41,654 nt of DNA from Geobacter sp. (GTDB lineage Bacteria; Desulfobacterota; Desulfuromonadia; Geobacterales; DSM-12255), in NCBI GenBank assembly GCA_009886125.1, contig VFJK01000015.1, forward strand, positions 1-41,654. Direction: 5' to 3'. Of the stretch, positions 1-8,823 are shown in pieces. Position 1 is the first letter of the stretch. Each line of letters starts with the position of its first letter. The position numbers and the translations under genes were made by a program. Under the pieces are notes generated by a model that searched no databases, was not told the origin of the DNA, and saw nothing but the letters and a program-made list of their open reading frames with translations.

Positions 1-175
1 CAGCGGTATCATCGGTGGAGCCGTCATCAACGACAATGACCTCGATGTCAGGATAGTCGGATGCACCTACGGCTTCAAGGCAGGCCCCTATGGTCGCAGC
101 GCAGTTGAAGGCCGGGATGATGACGGAAACCGTAGGGGTGGCATGGGTCACCTGCAATTCGCTGCTGGCATTCAT
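1..175 (-). CDS. Glycosyltransferase family 2, N-terminal part (cut by window edge)
   Basis: Only the first 58 codons are in the window. The reading begins MNASSELQ and contains the GT2 opening strand SVIIPAFN followed by [14 protein letters not shown], the nucleotide-sugar-binding Asp-Asp segment of GT-A fold transferases. The enzyme should move a sugar from a nucleotide-activated donor to a growing glycan at the cytoplasmic face. Its ATG overlaps the TGA of the upstream radical SAM gene as ATGA, so the two are probably translated together. Acceptor and donor cannot be told from this fragment. Confidence 0.85.
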   Translation of the reverse strand, partial: MNASSELQVTHATPTVSVIIPAFNCAATIGACLEAVGASDYPDIEVIVVDDGSTDDTA

Positions 176-1902
176 GTCAGGGTTACCGCTGCAGGGTGCT
201 TGATGCTCTCCCCGTCCTGGTCGAAAGGCTGCTCCCAGCCGATTGCAGTCTTCCGGCCGAGTATGCCGTCTTTCGGGAGCTGGAACGGCCCTCCGGCCAG
301 CAGGCTGTAGTGAGCTCTCTGTTTGAACCAGTAAAGGTGATAGCCCCTGTCAAAGCGCTTTTTGAACCACCACCAGTAGTTCTTGACATAGGTGCGGGCA
401 TCCAGATCCCTGACGGCAATGGCGATATCGAAAAGGCTGATGAGGAGCCGGAACGGTGCCAACCGGAACAGACGGTCGGCCTTGATTTTGAGCAGGGTCT
501 TTTTCGCAGCCGGCGGCAGAAAGCACATGAATCGCAGCAGCACCCGGTATCCCATCAGGAGCCTGAGCCGTTCGGGCTTGTTGATGAACGAACCGGCGGC
601 CATGTAGTTGTCATGCAGCCCCTGTTCGAGCCGGTCCAGTTCCACCAGGTCGAGTTCGCCGGCATTTATGCCGTGCTCGATCAGTTCGGTTCCCGGCATG
701 TACTGGATGATGAAAGGTGCGATACGGTAACAGTGCCGCAGTCCCGCAAATAGCTTGGCCGCGTCCTGAAGTTCGGCTCTGATTGAAGCGATGGTCTCCT
801 CCTCGGAAAGGGGGGCCGTGCTCCCGTCGGCCAGTGTCCTGGGAAGACGGGGGAGACCGAGGATGTAATCGAGGGCATAGGGCTGGCCGACTTTTTCGAG
901 AATAGCGATCATTTTGAGAAAATCGTCATTTGATTCCCACCGGTTGAGAATCTTGTTGCGAATCTCCTGATCCCAGCATTCAAGTCCTATCTGTACCGCA
1001 AAACAGCCGGCTTCCTTCATCGCCCTGACCGCCGGTTCGGTAATCAGGAGCGGGTGGCTGAAACAGCGGAACGGGAGTCGGATTTCATCCCGGTAGCGGC
1101 GGAAAAATTCCAGGGCCCACTTTTCGCTGGCGTACATGACCGGTTGGCGGAAATCGATCCACTTCGATCCATAACGGTTGACATGCTCCTTGAGCTCACC
1201 GATGAGCGAGTCAACGGAACGCTCCCTGATTCTCGGCCCACTGAGACGGTCGGCTTCGTCTGCCAGAAAGGAGAGCGAGCAGTAGCTGCACTTGTAGGGG
1301 CAGCCGCGTGACGGGGAGGAGAGGTAGGAGTAGGAAAGTGGGACATGGGGGGCGAACAGCTCCTTGTCAATGGTGGGCAGGGCGTCGATGTTCTCGATGA
1401 GAGGGCGTTCGTCATTTTTTAGCAGTGAACCGTCCTCCAGCCTGAACCAGAGGTTCTTTATGCCATAATCGATTTTGCCGGCGTCTATGCTGTTGCAAAG
1501 TTCCAGGAGTGGATACTCCCCTTCGCTCCGGCAGATGATGTCGACTGCAGGATCATCGGGGAGGAGTACCTGGTCGGCAGCAGAGTGCGGGTGGATGCCG
1601 CCGAAAATTACCGGCACCCGGTAGTGCTTCTTGAGCGCTGCGGCGAGTTTGCGCATTTCCAGGTACTGAACAGTCTGGACGTGAAAGCCTACAAGGTCCG
1701 GTTCCAGTTCGATTATCCGCTGCAGGACCAGGTCTTTCTGGTCGAGAAGACGAGCCAGCCACTTGATTGAGAGGTAGTTCTTGTCATCGAACAGGGCCTG
1801 GTCATAAACCAGGTGCACCTCATGTCCGTTTGCCTTGAGAAGGGCAGAAAGCGCCTGCAGGGAGATGTTCTCCCAGCCGATGGCGACCAGCACACATTTC
1901 AT
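172..1902 (-). CDS. B12-binding domain radical SAM protein
   Basis: A 576-residue protein. The N-terminal ~140 residues look like a cobalamin-binding Rossmann domain ([12 protein letters not shown] start, [10 protein letters not shown], then a [10 protein letters not shown] segment typical of this class). The radical SAM core follows, with the CxxxCxxC cluster ligands at C201, C205 and C208 in [10 protein letters not shown]. About 180 C-terminal residues have no motif I recognise. Family members carry out radical methylations or other B12-assisted C-C chemistry, but many remain uncharacterised. The start overlaps the stop of the upstream GT2 gene (ATGA), and the stop overlaps the next GT2 start. 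Sitting between two glycosyltransferases, it may act on a glycan or lipid precursor. The substrate is unknown. Base composition appears more GC-rich than in the genes just upstream. Confidence 0.85.
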   Translation of the reverse strand: MKCVLVAIGWENISLQALSALLKANGHEVHLVYDQALFDDKNYLSIKWLARLLDQKDLVLQRIIELEPDLVGFHVQTVQYLEMRKLAAALKKHYRVPVIFGGIHPHSAADQVLLPDDPAVDIICRSEGEYPLLELCNSIDAGKIDYGIKNLWFRLEDGSLLKNDERPLIENIDALPTIDKELFAPHVPLSYSYLSSPSRGCPYKCSYCSLSFLADEADRLSGPRIRERSVDSLIGELKEHVNRYGSKWIDFRQPVMYASEKWALEFFRRYRDEIRLPFRCFSHPLLITEPAVRAMKEAGCFAVQIGLECWDQEIRNKILNRWESNDDFLKMIAILEKVGQPYALDYILGLPRLPRTLADGSTAPLSEEETIASIRAELQDAAKLFAGLRHCYRIAPFIIQYMPGTELIEHGINAGELDLVELDRLEQGLHDNYMAAGSFINKPERLRLLMGYRVLLRFMCFLPPAAKKTLLKIKADRLFRLAPFRLLISLFDIAIAVRDLDARTYVKNYWWWFKKRFDRGYHLYWFKQRAHYSLLAGGPFQLPKDGILGRKTAIGWEQPFDQDGESIKHPAAVTLT

Positions 1903-2651
1903 GGATTATGATCCTTGCCATGAATTTTTCGGAAGAACTTCAGCATATCGATGATGGTGGCCAATATGGTCGAAGGTCTGGCACAGGTAGGTTTGCCGTA
2001 GATTCGTTTCTTCATTTTAGCAGGCACTTCGGCAATGATCAGGTGCTTTCTTTTTGCCTGAACAAGTATTTCCACAAGAAAGAAGATGTTGTTGTTGGAA
2101 AATTCAATGATGCGATCCGAGAAGAGCGTGCGTCGATAGACCTGGATCCAGTTTACATCAGAGACGCCGATGTTGAAGAGCAGCGGGACAAGGATGCGGT
2201 TATAGGTGAAAGACGCCCAATAGGCGAACGGAGTATAGCCGACCCGCTCTGCGCGGGATCCCACGACGATGTCGCAGACTTGCATACTTTTCAGATACGC
2301 TTCAATGTCGTCGGTATCCAGGGGGTTGTCAACCGGGACAAAAATCACAAAATCCTTGGTTGCTCTGCCGATACCGGTACGGAACGCACCGCCAATGCCG
2401 GTATTTCTTTCGTGATGAAGGGCGACGATATTCGGGGTGCCTGTTGCTAGTCTGTCGGCAATTTCACCGGTGCGATCTTTGCTATAATCGTCAACTATGA
2501 TTATTTCAAAGTTCAGACCCAGAAAACGAAAAGATTCACAGGTATGAGTGACGGCCTTTTCCAGGCTGCAATCCTCATTGTAGGCGGGAATGATGATGGA
2601 TATTGACGGTGACTCAGGTAACGTAAAACGCCTCCACTGCAGCGGCAACAT
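1899..2651 (-). CDS. Glycosyltransferase family 2 (dolichol-phosphate mannosyltransferase-like)
   Basis: A 250-residue single-domain GT2. It shows SIIIPAYNED, EIIIVDDYSKDRTGEIAD, the HHERNTGIGGAFRTGI segment and FVPVDNPLDTDD, the order seen in DPM1-like enzymes that charge a polyprenyl phosphate with a sugar. There is no clear C-terminal membrane anchor. The ATG at 2651 lies 38 bp inside the upstream aminotransferase gene. No other good in-frame start sits before the SIIIPAYN strand, and a weak GACGAG stretch precedes the ATG, so I keep it. It is coupled by overlap to the B12 radical SAM gene downstream. Donor sugar is unknown; the neighbouring sugar-modifying genes suggest an amino-sugar or uronic acid glycan. 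Confidence 0.85.
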   Translation of the reverse strand: MLPLQWRRFTLPESPSISIIIPAYNEDCSLEKAVTHTCESFRFLGLNFEIIIVDDYSKDRTGEIADRLATGTPNIVALHHERNTGIGGAFRTGIGRATKDFVIFVPVDNPLDTDDIEAYLKSMQVCDIVVGSRAERVGYTPFAYWASFTYNRILVPLLFNIGVSDVNWIQVYRRTLFSDRIIEFSNNNIFFLVEILVQAKRKHLIIAEVPAKMKKRIYGKPTCARPSTILATIIDMLKFFRKIHGKDHNP

Positions 2652-3732
2652 AATCGATCTGCTCGTCGGTAATTTCAGGGAAAATCGGTAGAGAAAGTAT
2701 CAAGTCTGCGCTTGACTCGGTAACGGGGAAATCGCCTCTTTGCCAAGGCAAAAAAGAAAAAGCCTGGTGCAAGTGGATAGGTACCGGATAGTGAACGCCT
2801 GCCTGGATGCCCATTGCATTCAGGTGCTGCAAAAGATCGTTACGCTGCCTGCACTTGATTACAAAGAGGTGGAAAACATGCCCGTATGGTTTGATGCCTG
2901 CAACTGCCGGAGTTACTATTTCGGTGATATGGCGCAGTTTTTCACAGTAACGGCTCGCTGCCTGGAAGCGCTGCGTATTCCATTGGTCCAGAAAAGCCAG
3001 TTTGACGTTCAGGACCGCGGCCTGGATAGAATCGAGGCGGCTATTTTCTCCCGGAATTATGTGGGAATGTTTGTGCTCCGCCCCGTAGTTTCGCAACAGT
3101 CGGAGCTTTTCCACCAGAAGAGGATCTTCGGTTGCGATGAGTCCGCCATCTCCGAATGCTCCGAGGTTTTTGCTCGGGAAAAAACTGAAGCAGCCCGCAG
3201 CACCGAAGGTGCCTGCTCGCTTGCCGTTCCACATGGCGCCATGTGCCTGACAAGCGTCTTCAATTACCAGCAGGTCTCTTTCTCCGGCAAAGCGCATGAC
3301 CGCGTCCATGTCAAGGCACTGGCCGAATAGGTGAACCGGGATGATCGCTTTGGTTCTGGGTGAAATTCTTGCGCTGGCGTCGTTCAAATCAATGAGAAAA
3401 GTGTGCGGATCAATGTCGACCGGTACCGGAATCGCTCCGAGAGCATGAATCGCCAGAGCAGTGGCAATGAATGTGTTGGCCGGCACCAGCACTTCGTTCC
3501 CAGGGACAATTGATAGTGCCTTGGCCGCCAGACGGAGGGCATCTGTCCCGCTGGCTACTCCTATTGCTCCCTGCGTGCCAAGGAAAGATGCAAACTCATT
3601 TTCGAATCGTTCAACTTCCGGACCGAGGATGAATTCAGCGGTAGCGCAGCACCTTTGTATCGCCATGTCAATGGCATCGCGGTGTAGAGAGTACTGCTTT
3701 TTCAGGTCGACAAAAGGGACAATAGTTTCCAT
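2614..3732 (-). CDS. DegT/DnrJ/EryC1/StrS family nucleotide-sugar aminotransferase
   Basis: PLP-dependent aminotransferase of 372 residues from the METIVPFVDLKKQY start. This is the usual N-terminus of the family, so the ATG at 3732 is preferred over an in-frame extension to 3834 that would run inside the acyltransferase gene. The PLP lysine is K188 in SFFPSKNLGAFGDGG, and VIEDACQAHGA holds the cofactor-contacting Asp. Enzymes of this group transfer an amino group from glutamate to a keto-sugar nucleotide. With the dehydrogenase and acetyltransferase immediately upstream, it fits a dehydrogenase, aminotransferase, acetyltransferase route to an N-acetylated amino sugar, as in the WbpB/E/D pathway. 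That pathway link is inference from gene order. Confidence 0.92.
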   Translation of the reverse strand: METIVPFVDLKKQYSLHRDAIDMAIQRCCATAEFILGPEVERFENEFASFLGTQGAIGVASGTDALRLAAKALSIVPGNEVLVPANTFIATALAIHALGAIPVPVDIDPHTFLIDLNDASARISPRTKAIIPVHLFGQCLDMDAVMRFAGERDLLVIEDACQAHGAMWNGKRAGTFGAAGCFSFFPSKNLGAFGDGGLIATEDPLLVEKLRLLRNYGAEHKHSHIIPGENSRLDSIQAAVLNVKLAFLDQWNTQRFQAASRYCEKLRHITEIVTPAVAGIKPYGHVFHLFVIKCRQRNDLLQHLNAMGIQAGVHYPVPIHLHQAFSFLPWQRGDFPVTESSADLILSLPIFPEITDEQIDYVAAAVEAFYVT

Positions 3733-3742
3733 TTTTTTAGGC

Positions 3743-4249
3743 CTAAACCTTTTCTCCACCGATCCAGCGTTCATCCGCCGGGAGAGTGCGTTTAAATCTG
3801 GCAGGGTTTCCGGCAACCACCGTGTGAGGTTCAACGTTGCGGGTCACGACGCTTCCTGAGCCAACTACAGCACCTTCGCCGATGGTTATGCCGCAGAGAA
3901 TTATTGCTCCGGTGCCGATGCTGGCGCCTGTGCAGACCAGAGTCCGTTCACAACACCACTTACCGGCAGCTGCCTTGCGAGCAGTGGGGTACCGGTCATT
4001 GATGAAATTAACATTGTGCCCGATGAAAACATCGTCCTCTATTGTGACTTCGGAGCAGATGAATGTGTGAGACTGGATACGCACTCTTTTGCCGATGATG
4101 GCATCCCGTTGGATTTCAACAAAGGTGCCGATGCGGCTCTCATCGTCTATCCGGCAGCCGTAAAGATTTGCGTGGCCGAAAACGATTACACCGTTGCCAA
4201 AAATTACATCGTCCGCTATGGAACAGAAGTTGCCGATGGTAGGTTTCAT
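3743..4249 (-). CDS. Hexapeptide-repeat sugar O/N-acyltransferase (WbpD/FdtC-like)
   Basis: A 168-residue left-handed beta-helix protein with isoleucine-led hexapeptide repeats over most of its length (IGNFCSIADD, VIFGNGV, TIEDDVFIGHNV, SIGTGAIILCGITIGEGAVVGSGSVV) and the terminal VVAGNPARFKR typical of acetyl-CoA-dependent sugar acyltransferases. HNVNFINDRYP probably contains the catalytic His region. The ATG overlaps the TGA of the dehydrogenase gene (ATGA), and the aminotransferase begins about 10 bp after its stop. It should acetylate the amino group added by the aminotransferase. The exact sugar nucleotide is not determinable. Confidence 0.9.
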   Translation of the reverse strand: MKPTIGNFCSIADDVIFGNGVIVFGHANLYGCRIDDESRIGTFVEIQRDAIIGKRVRIQSHTFICSEVTIEDDVFIGHNVNFINDRYPTARKAAAGKWCCERTLVCTGASIGTGAIILCGITIGEGAVVGSGSVVTRNVEPHTVVAGNPARFKRTLPADERWIGGEKV

Positions 4250-5307
4250 AAGATCTTTTGAATAATCGTATTGGAAACGATGTCAACGGGAGCGCCAAGT
4301 TTGTACAGTGACTCGTGTGCTGCAGCAAGTACATTTGTCACGGCACAGGCGAAATCTGCGTCCGCAATGGTTTTTTCATTATCCAGCACCAGGCGCACAA
4401 AGGCGTCGGTCATGGTAGCGAGAGGTTCTTTTGATTCAATTCTCGGACTCAGGATGTCGCCGTCACGAAGAAGGTGTTTGAATCCGCCAAATTCTGGTTC
4501 TACATGCTGGGCAAAACCGATGCCTTTCTGAAAGAATCTTACCGGTTCCAGCATATTCAAGTCATCGAACTCCACCCTTGCCTTGCTGCCGATGATTTTC
4601 AGCAGACGCTCCTTGCTGGAATTGAGCCAACTGACATGAATCTGGCCGATGATCCCTCCAGGGTAGAAGAGGTTAATAAATCCAAAGTCAGCACGGTTGT
4701 GACTTAGAGGACTTGCGCCGACGGCAGATACTTTTTCAGGAACTGCTTCAAGGAGGTAATTCATTATGGAGACATCGTGCGGAGCCAGATCCCATAGGGA
4801 GCTGACATCTTCGCGAATCAGGCCGAGATGGGTTCGTGTTGACGTCAGATAGTAAATGTCGCCAAGGTTGCCGGATGAGATGAGTTCCTTTACTTTGGCA
4901 ATGCCGGTGTTGAAGAGGAATGTGAAACCAGTCATCAGCTTCAGGTCCCTTGCCTTGGCCAGATCTTTCAAAAGGCGGCAACTCACCCGGTCAGTCGTGA
5001 GCGGTTTCTCGCAGTAAACATGCTTACCTGCTTCAAGAGCCGCCTTGGTTAATTTAAAATGAGTTTCAGTCGGTGTAATAATGACAACAGCGTCAATATC
5101 CGGGTGATCCATGATTTTTGCGGGATCAGTAACGTATTCGCACTCTATATGGAGCATAAGCTTTGCTCGGGTCAGAGCCGGTTCAGAGGCGTCACATATG
5201 GCGGCAATTCTGATCAGTGGGTGATTGGCAAAATTGCGCAGTATGTTCAATCCCCAGTGGCCGACGCCGATGACGCCAATGGATATTTTTGAGTTTGTAT
5301 TAATCAT
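4246..5307 (-). CDS. Gfo/Idh/MocA family NAD(P)-dependent sugar dehydrogenase
   Basis: A 353-residue oxidoreductase. The N-terminal Rossmann fold has IGVIGVGHWGLN as the dinucleotide-binding loop. The family hallmark EKP occurs in VYCEKPLTTD, and the C-terminal alpha/beta substrate domain carries DLAPHDVSIM with the likely catalytic Asp/His. Members oxidise or reduce a hydroxyl of a nucleotide sugar, often creating the 3-keto group that a DegT aminotransferase then uses. Both follow-on enzymes are next in the same operon, with an ATGA overlap to the acyltransferase. A clear Shine-Dalgarno is not obvious before the ATG at 5307, and a 132-bp gap separates it from the upstream GT2 gene, so a promoter could lie there. 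Confidence 0.9.
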   Translation of the reverse strand: MINTNSKISIGVIGVGHWGLNILRNFANHPLIRIAAICDASEPALTRAKLMLHIECEYVTDPAKIMDHPDIDAVVIITPTETHFKLTKAALEAGKHVYCEKPLTTDRVSCRLLKDLAKARDLKLMTGFTFLFNTGIAKVKELISSGNLGDIYYLTSTRTHLGLIREDVSSLWDLAPHDVSIMNYLLEAVPEKVSAVGASPLSHNRADFGFINLFYPGGIIGQIHVSWLNSSKERLLKIIGSKARVEFDDLNMLEPVRFFQKGIGFAQHVEPEFGGFKHLLRDGDILSPRIESKEPLATMTDAFVRLVLDNEKTIADADFACAVTNVLAAAHESLYKLGAPVDIVSNTIIQKIL

Positions 5308-5439
5308 GGTAATAATCGAGGATGCATGTTTTTGTAATAATAATTACCCGTTAGAGAAGATATGTTTCCCAGCTACATTTGAGCTGTAATCAACTTTACT
5401 GCATAGTCTACGTTCTATCATAAGTTATCGAAAGTTGCT

Positions 5440-6435
5440 TCAGCAATCGTTTCTATAGAAACTGATCAAGCGTGGCGTGAAGCCGACTGCCTGCATAAGG
5501 AAGCCTACTCCGAGCAAAACGTTGCCGAGAAAGATCAGTGCTGTAACCGGCATAAGGTCTCGGAAAGATTTGCTGCATCTGAAACCTTCGATGGAAACAA
5601 TAATCAGGAATGCAGTTATAATCGCAGCTGAGATCAGCAGCACTTCGCGATTGATCATCCCGACCGTAAGGAAGGTCACAATGGTTACGATAACAGCGAC
5701 TGGTTGCAGAAACAACAGGTCCTTGATACACCCCCGTCGTTCCGAGTTTCCAAAAAGATGGTGATTGACTGCCATGCCCCTGACGATTCTCTGCTTCAAA
5801 AACCCCTGCACCGTCCGGTCATTATGATATACGACCGCCTTAGGGGTGAATCTTATTTTAAAGCCATTTTTCAGTAACTTTGCACAGAAATCAGTGTCTT
5901 CTCCGGTCTCTAGGTGCTCATTCATGCCCCCCAGGTCGAGATATACATCACGTCTGACGATGAGATTGCAAGAGGGAAGATTGTCTGCGTATCGGGCAGC
6001 GGAACTTTCTGATTTATAGAAGAGCCAAAACCCCATGACAAGCCAACTCATCTGGGCCATTCCCACCCAATGTCTTTCCCTGGACTCATTTGGTGGAGAG
6101 ATATTAGGACCGCCAGTAGCTCCAATATGACCGTCGGGGCCAAAGGCAGAAATCGCTTCCTCAAGCCAGTTATTGGCAGGGTACGCATCGCTGTCGATAA
6201 ACGCCAGGTAGCTGCGCTGAGTTTTCGAGACCCCGAGATTTCTCCTGCTCGCAATGTTGTTTTCAAGGGAATAATACACCTCAACGTTTGCCGGTATTAC
6301 AACGTCAGACGGCACGTCCTCGTTGAGAATCAGTATGATCTGGGCGTTCGGGTACATTGACGAACATGTTTCGACGCACTGCCGACTGAATCTTTCCCAT
6401 CGTACCGATGGTATGATTATCGCTATCTGGTTCAT
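5440..6435 (-). CDS. Membrane-anchored glycosyltransferase family 2
   Basis: A 331-residue GT2 from the MNQIAIIIPS start. This ATG at 6435 forms an ATGA overlap with the upstream radical SAM gene, so an in-frame extension to 6504 is rejected. The catalytic domain shows LAFIDSDAYP (DxD-like), the NLIVRRDVYLDLGGMNE acceptor-side segment and the ED motif GEDTDFCAKL. The last ~100 residues hold about three hydrophobic helices that should anchor it in the cytoplasmic membrane, an arrangement common in rhamnosyl- and other exopolysaccharide transferases. The stop is followed by a 132-bp gap before the dehydrogenase gene. Substrates are unknown. Confidence 0.88.
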   Translation of the reverse strand: MNQIAIIIPSVRWERFSRQCVETCSSMYPNAQIILILNEDVPSDVVIPANVEVYYSLENNIASRRNLGVSKTQRSYLAFIDSDAYPANNWLEEAISAFGPDGHIGATGGPNISPPNESRERHWVGMAQMSWLVMGFWLFYKSESSAARYADNLPSCNLIVRRDVYLDLGGMNEHLETGEDTDFCAKLLKNGFKIRFTPKAVVYHNDRTVQGFLKQRIVRGMAVNHHLFGNSERRGCIKDLLFLQPVAVIVTIVTFLTVGMINREVLLISAAIITAFLIIVSIEGFRCSKSFRDLMPVTALIFLGNVLLGVGFLMQAVGFTPRLISFYRNDC

Positions 6436-7520
6436 CTCAAGTATCCGGTCATATGCTGCAGGTAGAATGTCCAATTGGAAAGGATATTGACGCTTATCGC
6501 ACATTCATAGGTGCAGGCACATTTCGTGGTTTTCAGCCATTGTCTTATTTCCATTGCCCGTTCGCCCTCCCACAGCTTCTTAATGTCGTAGGAAGCCTGG
6601 CGGAGGTTGCCGAAAGGTTTGTCCAAAATTTCACATGGATACACGGTTCCATCGGCAGTAATAACTCCGAACAATGACCCTGCCTGGCAGTGCCTGAAAG
6701 GTCTTTCCCCCCTAATATGCGAGACAACAAGTTCTCGCGACAGAATGTTTTTGTCATTAAGAATCCTGCCTCGAAACGAATCGTTCCCGTATTCATGCAG
6801 TAATCCCTTCTGGCAGTCACGAAGTATTTTCCGTGTGAGTTCTTCATAGGCAACTGCCATACCCATCCGTTCGTCCGACGGCACATTGTAGACGCCTTCA
6901 CTGCGGGCCATGACGATCTGAATTGCGTCTATTTTCTGCTCGTTGACCAAATGGTCATAGATTTTCAAGGATTCACGGTAGTTCTGCGGTGAAATGGTTA
7001 GAGATACAGACGGTATGATTGCAGGCCTGAACGCTTTAATGGCAGAGAACGTGGCGATGCACCGCTCGAACATGCCATCAACAGCTGTTAGCAGATCATG
7101 TTTCTTGCCAATCTGGTTGATCGACAGGGATAGAAATATTGTTTTCTCCGGATGTCTGTCAGGCATTGTTTCGCAGAACCGGACAATGTTTGAGGTATAG
7201 AATCCGTTAGTAGAGATGAAAAGACTCTGTGCAGATGAATTCGTGAGGTAGAGATCGGCTATGTCGGTGAGGTCGTTTCTTATAAATGGCTCGCCACCTG
7301 AAATATTGACATTCATGAGGCTTCGCGGAAGGTTTTTAGTTATCTGTGCAATTTCCTGCAGGGAAAGCTCATCCGCTCTGTCTGTTGAAGGGCGAAAATC
7401 GACAAAACAGAATGGGCACCTTGCGTTGCATCGCTCGGTAACGAAGTGGATGAGGGTAGCAGGTCGTGCCTTCGAAAAGAGAAGGTTTGCTACTTGTTCT
7501 AATTGCAATCCTATCGCCAT
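6432..7520 (-). CDS. Radical SAM/SPASM domain protein
   Basis: A 362-residue protein. The 4Fe-4S ligands C31, C35 and C38 lie in ERCNARCPFCFVDF, followed by MNVNISGGEPFIRND, the GGE motif that contacts SAM. A SPASM-like C-terminal region includes HCQAGSLFGVITADGTVYPC, then FGNL and a CACTYEC cluster, which would bind auxiliary iron-sulfur clusters. SPASM proteins often modify peptides, but others act on sugars or alcohols. Here the gene sits between a GT9 and a GT2 gene (TAAATG junction upstream, ATGA overlap downstream), so a glycan-related role is as likely as peptide maturation. No precursor peptide is evident next to it. Confidence 0.88.
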   Translation of the reverse strand: MAIGLQLEQVANLLFSKARPATLIHFVTERCNARCPFCFVDFRPSTDRADELSLQEIAQITKNLPRSLMNVNISGGEPFIRNDLTDIADLYLTNSSAQSLFISTNGFYTSNIVRFCETMPDRHPEKTIFLSLSINQIGKKHDLLTAVDGMFERCIATFSAIKAFRPAIIPSVSLTISPQNYRESLKIYDHLVNEQKIDAIQIVMARSEGVYNVPSDERMGMAVAYEELTRKILRDCQKGLLHEYGNDSFRGRILNDKNILSRELVVSHIRGERPFRHCQAGSLFGVITADGTVYPCEILDKPFGNLRQASYDIKKLWEGERAMEIRQWLKTTKCACTYECAISVNILSNWTFYLQHMTGYLR

Positions 7521-8756
7521 TTATTCACCCGGTGTTAAAAAGTCATCTGCCAACTTATTGCAGATGATCGACCTTTGGTCTAAAAGCAACCCCTTTCCCT
7601 CCATCTTGTGAATAACTTCCTCAACAGTTATCAGTTGCATGCAGCGGTTCTCACCGTTGCAAACGGCCTTTTTGGCATTATAAGCGCTCAGGCAAGGGCT
7701 ACAGTCGAGACCGGCATAAAAAACCAGATGGTTATCACCCATCGGACCGTAGTGTGCCGGAGTCTCGGGGCCGAAAAAGGAAACGGTTGGAATTCCGAGT
7801 GATGCGGCAATGTGGAGGGGGCCGCTATCATTACTGATTAAGAACTGAACAGACTGGAGCAGGGCGATGAATTCTTCGAGGGGAAGTCTCCCTGACAGGT
7901 TCAGTACCTGATTTTGCAAGTTTTCTGGTAGTTTAACGAAGAACTCGGCCACGTAGTCAGCATCTTCTTCCGCTCCTGTCAGAATCATTCTGCGGCCAGG
8001 ATATCTGGTTATCTCGTTTATCAGTGAGATGAAGTTATCCATTGGCCAGCGGCGCTCCGGGGACAGGTCGCTTGAGTTTATGTTCATAGCGATCAAATGA
8101 TCGCCACTGGCTACACCATAATCCAGTAGTATTGAATTGACTCTTGACCGGGACTCAGCAGTTATCTCGGGCGGTGCCAGGGAGAAGTCTGTAACAATTA
8201 TTCCCAGAGGTTTGAGCTGGGAAGCAAAGATTTCGGTTATATGCAGGGTCGGGTTGAAGTTGATGCGATGTGTCAGCAGGTCTCCGCGCCAGACTATGTC
8301 ATGGTAATAACCGATCCTGATTTTGCTACAGCTCAGAAAGGATACAATGGTTGAAAATCTGGAAAAGAATTCCAGATCCAGAACCAGATCAAATTCTTCC
8401 CGGCGCAGTGCCGGCAGGATTGACAAGATATCACTGGCAAATGCCATGAAGGAGCTGGTACGGAAATAACGTACTTCGTTGATGAAGCTGAGATGTTTTG
8501 CAAAGAGGTTGTTGGGTTCAAACGTCAGGAGCACGATTTTGCTGGCAGGGTATGCGTTTCTCAAGGCTCTCAGGGTCGGTGTCGCAAGGATAATGCTCCC
8601 CATCCCCAGATATTTGGTGACAAGGATGTTAGTGATTCTGGTGGGTGTTGTAGCCGGCTTACGGTATATTTTTCGGAGTTGTTCATAAGCATCAAGTATG
8701 AAGCAGATAACGTTACCTACATAGAAATCAATTGTTCGCATCTGGAAAGTATTCAA
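7521..8756 (-). CDS. Glycosyltransferase family 9 (heptosyltransferase-like)
   Basis: GT-B fold transferase of about 411 residues. The N-terminal domain opens with RITNILVTKYLGMGSIILATPTLRAL in its usual place. The C-terminal nucleotide-sugar site carries LISNDSGPLHIAASLGIPTV followed by FGPETPAHYGP, the GT9 signature. A Cys-rich segment (LDCSPC...AVCNGENRC) also recurs in GT9 proteins. The start is uncertain: the TTG at 8756 has AAGAG seven bases upstream, while the ATG at 8741 lacks a Shine-Dalgarno. The family adds heptose or related sugars to LPS or other surface glycans. The downstream radical SAM gene starts directly after the stop (TAAATG). Confidence 0.88.
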   Translation of the reverse strand: MNTFQMRTIDFYVGNVICFILDAYEQLRKIYRKPATTPTRITNILVTKYLGMGSIILATPTLRALRNAYPASKIVLLTFEPNNLFAKHLSFINEVRYFRTSSFMAFASDILSILPALRREEFDLVLDLEFFSRFSTIVSFLSCSKIRIGYYHDIVWRGDLLTHRINFNPTLHITEIFASQLKPLGIIVTDFSLAPPEITAESRSRVNSILLDYGVASGDHLIAMNINSSDLSPERRWPMDNFISLINEITRYPGRRMILTGAEEDADYVAEFFVKLPENLQNQVLNLSGRLPLEEFIALLQSVQFLISNDSGPLHIAASLGIPTVSFFGPETPAHYGPMGDNHLVFYAGLDCSPCLSAYNAKKAVCNGENRCMQLITVEEVIHKMEGKGLLLDQRSIICNKLADDFLTPGE

Positions 8757-8781
8757 ATTTTAGCTCTTATGGTTTCAGAAT

Positions 8782-8808
8782 CATCAACCGCATAACATAT
8801 GATTGATG
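8782..8808 (-). other. Short inverted repeat between membrane-TPR gene and GT9 gene
   Basis: An 8-bp arm (CATCAACC) is matched 7 of 8 by GATTGATG across an 11-nt loop, inside the 67-bp gap. There is no T-run on either strand, so a Rho-independent terminator is not supported. It may be an mRNA-stability hairpin or a chance palindrome. Confidence 0.3.
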
Positions 8809-8823
8809 CTGACAAAGTTTTCC

